Shown: piece by piece, positions 26,299-34,543 of the stretch
Layout of the letters: every line of letters starts with the position of its first letter
Position numbering within the stretch: position 1 is the stretch's first letter
Origin: CAG-452 sp045531335
Lineage (GTDB): Bacteria; Bacillota; Clostridia; TANB77; CAG-508
Assembly: GCA_045531335.1 (NCBI GenBank)
Contig: JAZSDU010000048.1
Location: 1-64,000, forward strand
DNA length: 64,000 nucleotides
Reading direction: 5' to 3'
Notes under the pieces: model-generated
Database searches by the model: none
What the model saw: only the letters and a program-made list of their open reading frames with translations
Told to the model about the DNA's origin: nothing
Position numbers and translations under genes: made by a program

Positions 26299-26577
26299 AT
26301 GTCTAATCGGAAAGTAAATGTCGAAATTACTCCTCATTGTGGAGTATATGTAACAATCATAATGAGAGTAAAAGACTGTACTGAAAACGAGAAAAATCTC
26401 ATTTTGGAAAATGCAAAAAAATATTATGAAACAGCTAATGAATATGGTGGCGAAACTTATGATTTGCCTGTTCATACACCTATTGATTTAGGAGAAGTCG
26501 TTTTTAATGTTACTTTTGTATTTCCCAACGGAGAACTGACAGAAAGATATGTAGAAGCTATTTCGGATATCTACTGA
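26299..26577 (+). CDS. Unknown 92-residue protein of the element
   Basis: I do not recognise this small acidic protein. AGGAGG precedes the ATG at a good distance. Codon 4 is CGG (MSNRK) in an otherwise intact frame; a +1 shift there would end translation at once. It shares this feature with the genes at 667 and 23693 and probably came from a host that reads CGG normally. It converges with a small minus-strand gene across a shared terminator. Confidence 0.6.
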   Translation: MSNRKVNVEITPHCGVYVTIIMRVKDCTENEKNLILENAKKYYETANEYGGETYDLPVHTPIDLGEVVFNVTFVFPNGELTERYVEAISDIY

Positions 26578-26583
26578 TAACAC

Positions 26584-26635
26584 AATGGAAAGAGAGCCAA
26601 AATCTATAACAATAGAAATTGGCTCTCTTTTCATT
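26584..26635. terminator. Bidirectional terminator
   Basis: AAAGAGAGCCAA pairs with TTGGCTCTCTTT over an 18-base loop, between the convergent stops at 26577 and 26646. Confidence 0.8.
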
Positions 26636-26645
26636 ACCGAATTCA

Positions 26646-26816
26646 TTAGAGGTCTTCCAGACGACCCAAACGGGCAGCAGTTATTACCTTTTCAGGGTAG
26701 CCGCGGTCTCTTAATTCTCTTTCTGCGTCTTCTCTTATACTTTGAGGACATTTGTCATCTTCAATATGTCTGACACAGTCATTAAAAGAATCCTTCTCGT
26801 CAAACCAGTATCCCAT
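26646..26816 (-). CDS. Unknown 56-residue protein of the element
   Basis: A short minus-strand gene, opening MGYWFDEKDSFNDC and closing AARLGRLEDL, with a strong AAAGGAGG ribosome site. It is charged, with no membrane segment. Codon use includes CGC and CGT, richer in GC than the core. I do not know a function. Confidence 0.55.
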   Translation of the reverse strand: MGYWFDEKDSFNDCVRHIEDDKCPQSIREDAERELRDRGYPEKVITAARLGRLEDL

Positions 26817-27126
26817 AGAATTTTCCTCCTTTCTTTGAGTATTACTTATTTAGTATAGAAATTTCTATGATTCCTCCTTAAATTCTTATTTTACCATCAA
26901 ACTCTCGACGATATACTTCAAATGGTAATCATTAACATTATAGCATATTTAGTCATATAAATAAAGGTTTTGTGCAAGATTTACATAAGTTGTTGTGTTT
27001 TTCTTAATTTTATGATAAAATTTAAAGGTGTCAATTTTTAGGAGGTAATTGATTTCCATTATGCATTGCAATATGGAACAGTGCAAGAGTTAGTATTTCA
27101 AAAAAACTGAAAGGAGTATTACTACT
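26817..27126. other. Divergent intergenic region
   Basis: About 310 bases between the divergent small gene and the metallo-hydrolase gene. It is AT-rich and includes a short symmetric stretch, TGGTAATCATTAACA, near 26925. That could be a metal-regulator box, but the match is weak. I see no ORF or RNA gene. Confidence 0.35.
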
Positions 27127-27825
27127 ATGTCTTTGAAATTTTTTGGTAGAGGCTCTGGCTTTGCCGATGAGCATACTTCTGCCTACTTTACCACTGCAAA
27201 CAAAGAAATGGTCATAATTGACTGTCCGGTTTCAACTTTCCAAAAGCTGAAACATATTGACTTGACGGATTATGAGAAATTTTATGTTCTTGTAACCCAC
27301 ACTCACGGAGACCACGTTGGTGGACTTGGCTTATTTGTGCAGTATGCATTCTTTACTCTCAAAAAGCCTGTTACTATCGTAGCTCCCTCCACAGAAGTTT
27401 CTGATGATATCTTAACAATTCTTACTATTGAAGGTAATGAGCCTTCTTGGTGTGAACTGGTAACAGTAGCAAATGTGGAAGAAAAAGAGTGGTTCGGCGA
27501 CTGTATCTTGACAAAGCACTCACCTCAGCTTGAGAACAAATGCTTTGGCTATCATCTGATAGTTGATGGTGCAAATGTCGTATATACTGGAGATACTTCT
27601 ACAATAGAACCGTTCATCCCGTATTTGGTAGATGACTCTATTCTGTATGTAGATACCTCTGTGTATTATGGTATGATTCATTTAAAGCTCGAAGATGCTT
27701 TGGATGACTTTCTTGCACTTACTACAAGAGGCATTAAAGTTTATTTGATGCACTTGGATGATGTTTCTGCAGCTGAAAAGAGAGTTGCTGATTATCCTAG
27801 TATCAATGTCGTAACACTCGATTAA
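27127..27825 (+). CDS. Metallo-beta-lactamase-fold hydrolase
   Basis: A 232-residue MBL-fold enzyme. The metal motif is THTHGDHVGG at about residues 58-67, a second histidine occurs in LTKHSPQ, the GDTST loop supplies an aspartate ligand, and MHLDD near the C-terminus supplies the last histidine. The fold resembles RNase Z/arylsulfatase-like phosphodiesterases rather than true beta-lactamases. No signal peptide, so it is cytoplasmic. It is a cargo gene of the element with its own terminator; substrate unknown. Confidence 0.8.
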   Translation: MSLKFFGRGSGFADEHTSAYFTTANKEMVIIDCPVSTFQKLKHIDLTDYEKFYVLVTHTHGDHVGGLGLFVQYAFFTLKKPVTIVAPSTEVSDDILTILTIEGNEPSWCELVTVANVEEKEWFGDCILTKHSPQLENKCFGYHLIVDGANVVYTGDTSTIEPFIPYLVDDSILYVDTSVYYGMIHLKLEDALDDFLALTTRGIKVYLMHLDDVSAAEKRVADYPSINVVTLD

Positions 27826-27831
27826 AAAACT

Positions 27832-27859
27832 GGCAGGTTGTCTTAATTGACGACCTGCC
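27832..27859. terminator. Bidirectional terminator
   Basis: GGCAGGTTGTC and GACGACCTGCC pair across TTAATT, between the convergent MBL gene and the helicase gene. Confidence 0.85.
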
Positions 27860-27864
27860 TTGTT

Positions 27865-28916
27865 TTATACTTTACATTTATACTCTTTTATTTTATCTTC
27901 ACTAATAAAAAACAAATTATTTTTTGTTCTGGTACAAGCAACATACAATTTATTTTTAGTTGCCATAGGTAAATTATTTAATTTATCTTGTATAAATAAT
28001 TTGTAAGTTCTTTTATTTAAAATTACACACACGTTTTCGTATGTACTTCCTTTACTATTTCCCCAATTTTCTACATTACCTTTATATTTTTTACTATTCT
28101 GATAAAATAGCTTTATAATTTTATCATCTTGCATAATTTTTTCTATTTCTTTAATATCAGTTATTTCCTTTACACTTACATTAACATTTTCTTTTGGATA
28201 TATACTTATGTTTAAATTATTTCTTATAAATTCACAAACTTCTTTTTTGCATCTTATACTTTTTTCTAAAGAATTTAAATCTATTTCTAAACTTTTATTA
28301 TTTTGTTTAAATTTCATTATGTACTTTTTAAAATCTTTATGCAAATTCACATTTGTATTGCCATCTCTACTAGTATCAAACGTGTGCTGATAAAAATCCC
28401 CTACATATATACTATTAACATTGCAATTTGTTAAATTACTAATAAAATTAAAATCATTACCAGCAAAATCTTGTACTTCATCTATAAATATATAATCGAA
28501 GTATTTTTCTAATCTATCTTTTATTTTAAGAAACATTTTTTCTTTATTACACAATTTAGCTAGTCTACATGCATACATTTTTTTACTATCTTTTCCCATA
28601 TAATATGCAATTTTATTTTCTTTAATTTTTTTATTAAATATTTGATTAAAATCTAAACCCCTTGTTTTTATTTGCTTTTGTGGAAATAAATTTATTTCAA
28701 ATGGTTTAAAACAAAAATCATATATAAAAACAAAATATGTATAAATTTTATATTAGATGGAATATACGAAAATTTATTTATAATAGATTTTTTTATATCT
28801 TCATAATTGTTTCTAGTATATGTTACTATTAGGAATCTATCTTTATCATTTAATTTATTTAACAATAATGTAGTCTTTCCTGAACCTGCAACTGCTAATA
28901 TTAATTTCTTATCCAT
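27865..28916 (-). pseudogene. GajB-like UvrD/Rep helicase, one-base frameshift
   Basis: A superfamily 1 helicase of about 350 residues. Walker A is AVAGSGKTTLLL near the N-terminus, Walker B is DYIFIDEVQDFAGND, and motif VI is VACTRTKNNLFF at the C-terminus. The frame breaks near 28746-28749. The protein runs to SNIKF, and homologous sequence resumes as YTYFVFIYDFCFKPF if one base is added in the TTTT/AAAA run. This is a homopolymer deletion, unlike the CGG sites, so it may be a true mutation or a sequencing slip. It overlaps the OLD nuclease gene by 16 bases and would be its partner. Confidence 0.8.
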
Positions 28917-30475
28917 TTTATTGCCTCACTAATATAGGTTGGTATTACAAAATCTTTTGAACTTTCCTCTAGCTTTTCTAATATTCTATATGCATTTTCA
29001 GATTTATTATTAAGCATAAATTGTTTTATATCTTGACTACTTGTTATTTTATTTTCTTCTAAATATTTAGCATTACTATTATATAAAGATACTTCAAAAG
29101 TATTGTTATCATTATTTTCGTCTGCAAAAACCTTGATATTGTCAAAATCTGTATATTTAATATATTTATCTTTTACTTTTTTGTCATATTCATAATCGTT
29201 ATCTGTTATTACTGCAACTTTAATTTTAAGAATTTTTGCGATGTTTAAGTATCTTTCAAAACTTAATCCGCTAACTGATATTATATTTATATCTGATTTG
29301 TCAATTGATATTTTTTCTTGCATTTCAAAAAACTTTTCCATTAATATATATTCGGCTGCACCTTCTACCAATATTACTTTTTTAGATAATACGAAATTTA
29401 AAATGTTATTATTAGGTGATTTTATAAAAAACTTGGCGGTCTCTTTATCTATATCATTAAATTCTAGCGTTTCATCTATATTGCTATTCATACAAATTAC
29501 TTTTCTTAAATCTAATCTCGAACAAATCATATTGTTATGTGTTGTTAAAAAAACTTGCTTCTCTTTAGCTTCAGTTATATTAGTTATTAGTTTTTTCATG
29601 TTTGAATAACTTAAATGATTTTCTGGTTCTTCTATTAAAATTATATCAATGTTATCTATCTGTTTTTGTAGTGCAAATTCTGTTTTTACCATTGTTTGCT
29701 TACCAGTCCCTTTATTTAATATATTAATATCATCTTCATAAACTGATAAATTATTTTCTAGACCTAGTTTAGTTGAATTTGATAAACCAAATTTTATATT
29801 ATTTGTAAGAGTTTCATTTGTTTTATTTAATATCTCATTTTCAAAAGCATATCTATACTGTCTATATTGATTTTGATTACTGTTTTGAAGTTTCTTGTCA
29901 GTATATGCCTTGTATACTGATGTAGTATATTCTCGTATTGCATATTCATTACTTATATTTGAATTATCTATTAATACATGTTTTATATATTTATTGTAAC
30001 TATTATAAGGATGATTTGAAAAAGTAGAAAAACTACAAATATAGTATTCAAAAGGAAATACACAATTTTCGTTTGAAAGGATTTCTACGATTTCTTTAGA
30101 ATTACTATCGTTTGGAATACAAGTAAATTTAATTCCATCGCAACTTGTATTATTACTATCTAAATAATTTTCTCCATTTAAGTCTGATATTCCTGTATCT
30201 TTAATAAATATCTCTATATGCAATTCTGGTAAATTTGAATAGTTTCTATCACTTTCCAAAAATTTTTTTATACAATTAGCATTAAATAAGTTATCTAATC
30301 CTAAATTTTCAACTTTGCTGATACTACCACTAAAAACTATATCTAGTGCTGTTAAAATCGTGCTTTTTCCTGCTTCGTTATCTCCAATTAAAACATTAAC
30401 ATCTTCATTAAATTTGATTTCTTTTAGTCCTTCAAACTTTTTAAAATTCTTTAATTTTATCTTTTCTATTATCAT
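28901..30475 (-). CDS. Class 2 OLD-family ATPase/TOPRIM nuclease (GajA-like)
   Basis: A 524-residue protein. The N-terminal SMC/RecF-like ATPase has Walker A GDNEAGKST at about residues 32-40 and an EEPENHLS Walker B at about 272. The C-terminal TOPRIM domain has the motifs ILVEGAAEYILMEKFFE (about 365-381) and ITDNDYEYD (about 420). Followed by an overlapping UvrD-like helicase gene, this is the Gabija anti-phage defence arrangement, in which GajA cuts DNA when nucleotides are depleted. It is somewhat shorter than Bacillus GajA. If the helicase frameshift is real, only the nuclease is intact. Confidence 0.82.
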   Translation of the reverse strand: MIIEKIKLKNFKKFEGLKEIKFNEDVNVLIGDNEAGKSTILTALDIVFSGSISKVENLGLDNLFNANCIKKFLESDRNYSNLPELHIEIFIKDTGISDLNGENYLDSNNTSCDGIKFTCIPNDSNSKEIVEILSNENCVFPFEYYICSFSTFSNHPYNSYNKYIKHVLIDNSNISNEYAIREYTTSVYKAYTDKKLQNSNQNQYRQYRYAFENEILNKTNETLTNNIKFGLSNSTKLGLENNLSVYEDDINILNKGTGKQTMVKTEFALQKQIDNIDIILIEEPENHLSYSNMKKLITNITEAKEKQVFLTTHNNMICSRLDLRKVICMNSNIDETLEFNDIDKETAKFFIKSPNNNILNFVLSKKVILVEGAAEYILMEKFFEMQEKISIDKSDINIISVSGLSFERYLNIAKILKIKVAVITDNDYEYDKKVKDKYIKYTDFDNIKVFADENNDNNTFEVSLYNSNAKYLEENKITSSQDIKQFMLNNKSENAYRILEKLEESSKDFVIPTYISEAIKWIRN

Positions 30476-30511
30476 AATTACATCCTTTATTATTTATATT
30501 ATTTATATTAT

Positions 30512-31408
30512 TTATATTTCATCATTATCTTTATGAGTTTTGTTCCTACTCTTATATACATTTGCTTGATTTCTACATTGTGGACTACAATATTCTGCTC
30601 TTACATTTTCTGCTATAAATAACTTCTCACAATGCTTACACATTCTTAAAGGCTGATTTTTATCACATATTTTTACTAATAAAATAGTATCTAAAGCAGA
30701 TGCTAAAGAGTTAAATACCCATTGTAGTGAAAAATGTGTATCTCCTGCTTTTGCATTAATTGTAATATTTCTTGCTTTAAAAAAATCTAGTCCTTTAAAT
30801 GTTCTTTCTTTGTATGGTGTTTTAAAATCAAAAGTATATGCAGCAATAAATTGATTGTAAACTCTATTTGCAATAATTCCTATATCTTCAATTTTCTCTG
30901 CATAAAACTTTGAAAATGGAATGCTAAATTCTCTACTTCCACCCCAAAACACTTCTTCATCTGTTGTTTCTTCATTTTTTATAGCATATATATCATTTCC
31001 TTTAAATTTGAATTTATCTTTTAAATCAAAAGGGAAAAAGTATTCTAAATATTGTTTTCTATCCCATATTTCTTCCATACCTAAATCATTATTGCTATTT
31101 AAGAATATCTTTTCGCTAGATATATAATTAAAATTCAATGGCATATACGATATGATTCCAATTAGTCCATAGTTTTTAACAAATCCAATAATCATATCTT
31201 TTACTTTGTATTTTTCAAACTCATATGTTTTACCTATATCTATATAATCCATTATCATTTGATCTGCTACTTCTGAAATTTTATATTTAATAGGTTTTGC
31301 ATTCTTTTTTGGAACTATATACTCATCTCCAAAAGGTAGTTTTTTAGTTGTATATTCACTGTATTTAATCCATTCTGTACTAAATTCTGTAACTAAATCT
31401 TTATTCAT
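30512..31408 (-). CDS. Unknown protein with C-terminal CGNR-like zinc finger
   Basis: A 298-residue protein. Its C-terminus has CKHCEKLFIAENVRAEYCSPQCRNQANVYKSR-type spacing (two CxxC-like pairs, about 255-280), a zinc ribbon seen in DUF6076-like proteins of Firmicute mobile elements. The long N-terminal region has no motif I recognise. It is transcribed toward the OLD/helicase pair, about 35 bases upstream, so it may be the first gene of a three-gene unit. It could be a regulator or part of the defence cassette. Confidence 0.65.
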   Translation of the reverse strand: MNKDLVTEFSTEWIKYSEYTTKKLPFGDEYIVPKKNAKPIKYKISEVADQMIMDYIDIGKTYEFEKYKVKDMIIGFVKNYGLIGIISYMPLNFNYISSEKIFLNSNNDLGMEEIWDRKQYLEYFFPFDLKDKFKFKGNDIYAIKNEETTDEEVFWGGSREFSIPFSKFYAEKIEDIGIIANRVYNQFIAAYTFDFKTPYKERTFKGLDFFKARNITINAKAGDTHFSLQWVFNSLASALDTILLVKICDKNQPLRMCKHCEKLFIAENVRAEYCSPQCRNQANVYKSRNKTHKDNDEI

Positions 31409-31458
31409 TTTTTACTCTCCTAAAAAAAATTAATTTTTTATAATGTAATACTTGACAT

Positions 31459-31575
31459 TGTTTAACTATTACACTATAATGTTAATAGTTAAAGTAAATT
31501 AACTATTACACTTATTATACAGGCTCTATCAAAAATAGTCAAGTAATTAGCCAAAAAAATATGTGTAATAGTATT
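31459..31575. promoter_or_regulatory. Repeated operator in a divergent promoter region
   Basis: TTAACTATTACACT occurs at 31462-31475 and again at 31499-31512, with inverted partial copies (TTAATAGTTAA at 31482-31492 and TGTGTAATAGT near 31562). The sites lie between the divergent zinc-finger gene and HTH gene. This is the layout expected for a repressor that controls both, and the HTH protein next door is a candidate. Confidence 0.6.
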
Positions 31576-31629
31576 ACTATATCTAAAATCTGTAGGCAGA
31601 TTTTTCACCAAAGAAAGGAGGTTTATATT

Positions 31630-32073
31630 ATGGCAGAAACAAAAGAAATTATTTCACGTTTTTATGATTTACACGAAAAACCTAGTATTATTGCAAAAGA
31701 ATTAAATGTTAGACCATCATATGTTACTAAAATAATTCAAAAAGATGCTAGATATATTCAAGAAAAAGAATATAGAACAAAATTAAGTAAAGAAAATCGT
31801 AAAAAATCCAAATGTGAATGGATTAGAAACAAACGATATAATGATAAGCAACTTGAAGAACAAATGAAATTACAACATATTCAAGCTAGTAAAGAATTAT
31901 CATATTCGTGTAAAATGTCAGATATATCATTTGCCAAATGGAATAGACAAATGTTTATATATGATAATAATTCAAGTGATTTAGTATTAAGAAAAGGATT
32001 TAACTACGCGTGTGATGTACCTAAAAGAGTTAGTAATGTTATAAATCCTATTCAAAGGAGAGTCATATGTTAA
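31630..32073 (+). CDS. Helix-turn-helix protein of the element
   Basis: A 147-residue basic protein. A helix-turn-helix is visible at residues 14-40 (LHEKPSIIAKELNVRPSYVTKIIQK). The ATG at 31630 follows AAAGGAGG; the reading from 31561 lacks a ribosome site and runs through the operator region. It probably binds the repeats upstream or acts as a directionality or transcription factor for the recombinase. It precedes the small ORF and the recombinase on the same strand. Confidence 0.7.
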   Translation: MAETKEIISRFYDLHEKPSIIAKELNVRPSYVTKIIQKDARYIQEKEYRTKLSKENRKKSKCEWIRNKRYNDKQLEEQMKLQHIQASKELSYSCKMSDISFAKWNRQMFIYDNNSSDLVLRKGFNYACDVPKRVSNVINPIQRRVIC

Positions 32074-32203
32074 TTAAATATATTTTTAGTTTAAAGCCAA
32101 AATTGTAGAAGGGGCTTTATTTTTTTTGCACAAATACAAGCCCTTTTGAATATTAATTACAATAGTAGGAGTATTAGCATTCCTACAAAAGGAGGAACTT
32201 GTT

Positions 32204-32332
32204 ATGTGCGAAAAAGTTATTTTTAATGTTATAGAGAAAAATAAATATGAAAATATAGATGATATTACAAAATACATTAATAGTATTGTTAATAAATTAA
32301 TTGTAAATGAATTTGCAAAGAGCGTTGATTAA
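32204..32332 (+). CDS. 42-residue small protein before the recombinase
   Basis: A short gene with a strong AAAGGAGG site, opening MCEKVIFNVIEKNKYENIDD. It lies 66 bases before the serine recombinase. Small ORFs at this position often accompany integrases, sometimes as recombination directionality factors, but there is no motif to assign one. Confidence 0.55.
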   Translation: MCEKVIFNVIEKNKYENIDDITKYINSIVNKLIVNEFAKSVD

Positions 32333-32398
32333 AACTACTTAATTTTGTATAATAAGGTTGTACAAGATAAGTAGTTATACGATTGGAGGTATAACTAT

Positions 32399-33964
32399 AT
32401 GAAAGTTGCAATTTATTGTAGGCTTTCTCGTGAAGATGATGACAAGCTACACGAGACCGATGAAAGCGAAAGTATCCAAAATCAAAAATCTATGCTAATT
32501 AATTATGCAATAGAAAGGAGTTGGGATATTTATAATATTTACTGTGATGAGGATTATTCTGGAATCGATAGTGAAAGACCTGAATTTAATAAGTTATTAG
32601 AAGATGCTGAAAACCATAAATTTGACATTGTGCTATGTAAAACTCAAAGTAGATTTACTCGTGATATGGTAATAGTAGAAAAATACTTGCATAATAAATT
32701 TATCGAATGGAATATCAGATTTGTAAGTCTTGTAGATCATGTTGATACTTTAGATAAAGGAAACAAAAAATCAAGACAAATTAATGGTTTAGTTAATGAG
32801 TGGTATTTAGAAGATTTATCAGAGAACATTCGTAAGACATTTGATAGTAAAAGAAAACAAGGATTACATATTGGCTCTTTTGTATGCTATGGTTATAAAA
32901 GAAGTCCAGAAAATAAAAACAAACTTGTTATTGATACAGAAGTTTCTGATGTTATTAAATTGATTTTTAACCTTTATGAACAAGGCAATGGTGTTACTAA
33001 AATTGCTCAAATATTAAATGATAAAGGCATTTTAACACCTACTAAATATAAGATGTCAAAAGGTAGTAATTTTAAAAATCAAGGTAAAAACATTGAATAT
33101 TGGTGTGAATCTACTGTTAGCAAAATTTTAAAAAATGAAGTTTATATTGGTAATATGGTACAAGGGTATAATAAAAAGTTAAGCTACAAATCTAAAAAGA
33201 TGGTAAATCAACCTAAATCTAAATGGGTTATTGTAGAAAATACACATGAACCTATTATAACTAAAGAACAATTTTATAAAGTTCAAGAAATCTTCAAAAG
33301 TAAGACAAGAAGATGTAAAAATGGTGAAGTTCATTTGTTTGCTAACAAATTAGTATGCCTGGATTGTGGCACAAAACTTTATAAATGTAGAAATGACAGG
33401 AATTATATTTACTTCTCATGCAAAGGTTCTAAAAAACTCTATGGTAATTGTACAACCCACTCTATTGGTTATGAAAATCTTAAAAATTTAGTTACTAAAA
33501 AAATTAGAGAAAAAATTTTAGCATTTTATAACTTTGACAATATTTCTGATGATTTGTTTGTTTCAAATGACAACTTGAATAAAGCTAAATTATTAGAAAA
33601 TAAAGCTCTACTACTTTCTAAAGAAATGGAAAATATCAATAAAGCAATAAAAGAACTCTATTTAAATAAAGTCAGTGGTAAAGTTCCAGAAGAAGTCTTT
33701 GAAGATTTAAACTCATCTTTCCTATCTGATAAATCAGCAAAGCAAAAAGAATTAACAAAACTTGAAAATGATTTATCTAATTTAAAAGAAAAAGAATTAA
33801 ACAGTAAATTTATAAAAGAACAAAAAGAAAAAATAATCGACCACTTTAAAAACTTTACAGAACTTAATTATGACATTGTTAATAGTTTTATAGATTATAT
33901 TGAAATTGGAGAAAAAAACAAAAAAACGAAATCACAAGATGTGATTATTCATTGGAATTTTTAA
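32399..33964 (+). CDS. Large serine recombinase (site-specific integrase)
   Basis: A 521-residue recombinase. The catalytic serine is in VAIYCRLSREDD at about residue 10, and the resolvase core includes DEDYSGIDSERPEFNKLLEDA and KTQSRFTRD. The recombinase domain follows. A zinc ribbon CLDCGTKLYKCRN...FSCKG lies at about 320-350, and a coiled coil occurs at about 390-470. It lies about 0.6 kb from the right junction. It should integrate the element at the cotJC ACCTAC core and, with a directionality factor, excise it. Excision would restore cotJC. Confidence 0.95.
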   Translation: MKVAIYCRLSREDDDKLHETDESESIQNQKSMLINYAIERSWDIYNIYCDEDYSGIDSERPEFNKLLEDAENHKFDIVLCKTQSRFTRDMVIVEKYLHNKFIEWNIRFVSLVDHVDTLDKGNKKSRQINGLVNEWYLEDLSENIRKTFDSKRKQGLHIGSFVCYGYKRSPENKNKLVIDTEVSDVIKLIFNLYEQGNGVTKIAQILNDKGILTPTKYKMSKGSNFKNQGKNIEYWCESTVSKILKNEVYIGNMVQGYNKKLSYKSKKMVNQPKSKWVIVENTHEPIITKEQFYKVQEIFKSKTRRCKNGEVHLFANKLVCLDCGTKLYKCRNDRNYIYFSCKGSKKLYGNCTTHSIGYENLKNLVTKKIREKILAFYNFDNISDDLFVSNDNLNKAKLLENKALLLSKEMENINKAIKELYLNKVSGKVPEEVFEDLNSSFLSDKSAKQKELTKLENDLSNLKEKELNSKFIKEQKEKIIDHFKNFTELNYDIVNSFIDYIEIGEKNKKTKSQDVIIHWNF

Positions 33965-34035
33965 AAAGCAATAGTATTTTACATTAATTTGTGCTATACT
34001 AATATTAGAATTTTTTAAGAAAGGACGTGAAATCT

Positions 34036-34236
34036 ATGATTAATGAAAAACAAGAAATCATTGCAACAGTTAATACTTTACCAGAAGATACCACTTGGGA
34101 TGATGCAATCTATACTTTATATCTACATTCGAAATTACAAAAAAGCCAAGATGATATAAAAAATGGTAGAGTTATGACTATCGAAGAATCTAAAGAAAGG
34201 ATGAGAAAAAAATATGCAAGTTTTGATGTCAAATGA
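34036..34236 (+). CDS. Antitoxin-like small protein
   Basis: A 66-residue protein of the type found before RelE/ParE toxins. It contains PEDTTWDDAIYTLYLHSKLQKS and the C-terminal MTIEESKERMRKKY segment that typically wraps the toxin. The ATG at 34036 follows AAAGGA. It overlaps the toxin start by 23 bases. Confidence 0.75.
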   Translation: MINEKQEIIATVNTLPEDTTWDDAIYTLYLHSKLQKSQDDIKNGRVMTIEESKERMRKKYASFDVK

Positions 34237-34531
34237 GGCACATGAAGATATAGATTCTATTTTTGAATATATATCCCGTGACTCTGTTAAGTACGCAAAC
34301 GAAACTTCAGAAAATATTTATTCTCGCATATATGAACTAGAAAATGCTCCTTATTTAGGTAGATATGTCCCCGAACTTTCGGACAAGCATTTTAGAGAAC
34401 TTATTTATAAAAGTTATCGAATAGTTTATGATATTTCTGAAGATTCAAATACTGTTTACATACATTTTGTCGTTCATGGCAAAAGAAATTTTAAATCATT
34501 TTATAAATCTTACATTAAAAATAATTTTTAA
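34214..34531 (+). CDS. RelE/ParE-family toxin
   Basis: A 105-residue toxin with the family layout: an N-terminal helix (AHEDIDSIFEYIS), LENAPYLGRYVPEL in the middle, and the core strands FRELIYKSYRIVYDIS and VYIHFVVHGKRNF. ParE (gyrase) and RelE (ribosome-dependent RNase) activity cannot be told apart by eye. The pair sits at the element's right edge and would stabilise it against loss. Confidence 0.85.
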   Translation: MQVLMSNEAHEDIDSIFEYISRDSVKYANETSENIYSRIYELENAPYLGRYVPELSDKHFRELIYKSYRIVYDISEDSNTVYIHFVVHGKRNFKSFYKSYIKNNF

Positions 34532-34543
34532 TTCAAATTATTA

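Noticed and set aside
26585..26773. Plus-strand ORF opening MEREPKSITIEIG
   Set aside because: It consists of a terminator hairpin and the reverse strand of the 56-residue gene at 26646-26816, which has a strong ribosome site.
27127..27825. Metallo-beta-lactamase as an antibiotic-resistance gene
   Set aside because: No signal peptide and an RNase Z/phosphodiesterase-like motif pattern; the fold alone does not imply beta-lactam hydrolysis.
28692..28916. Helicase frameshift at about 28747 as another programmed shift
   Set aside because: It needs an added base rather than a skipped one, lies in an A/T run, and no CGG is present.
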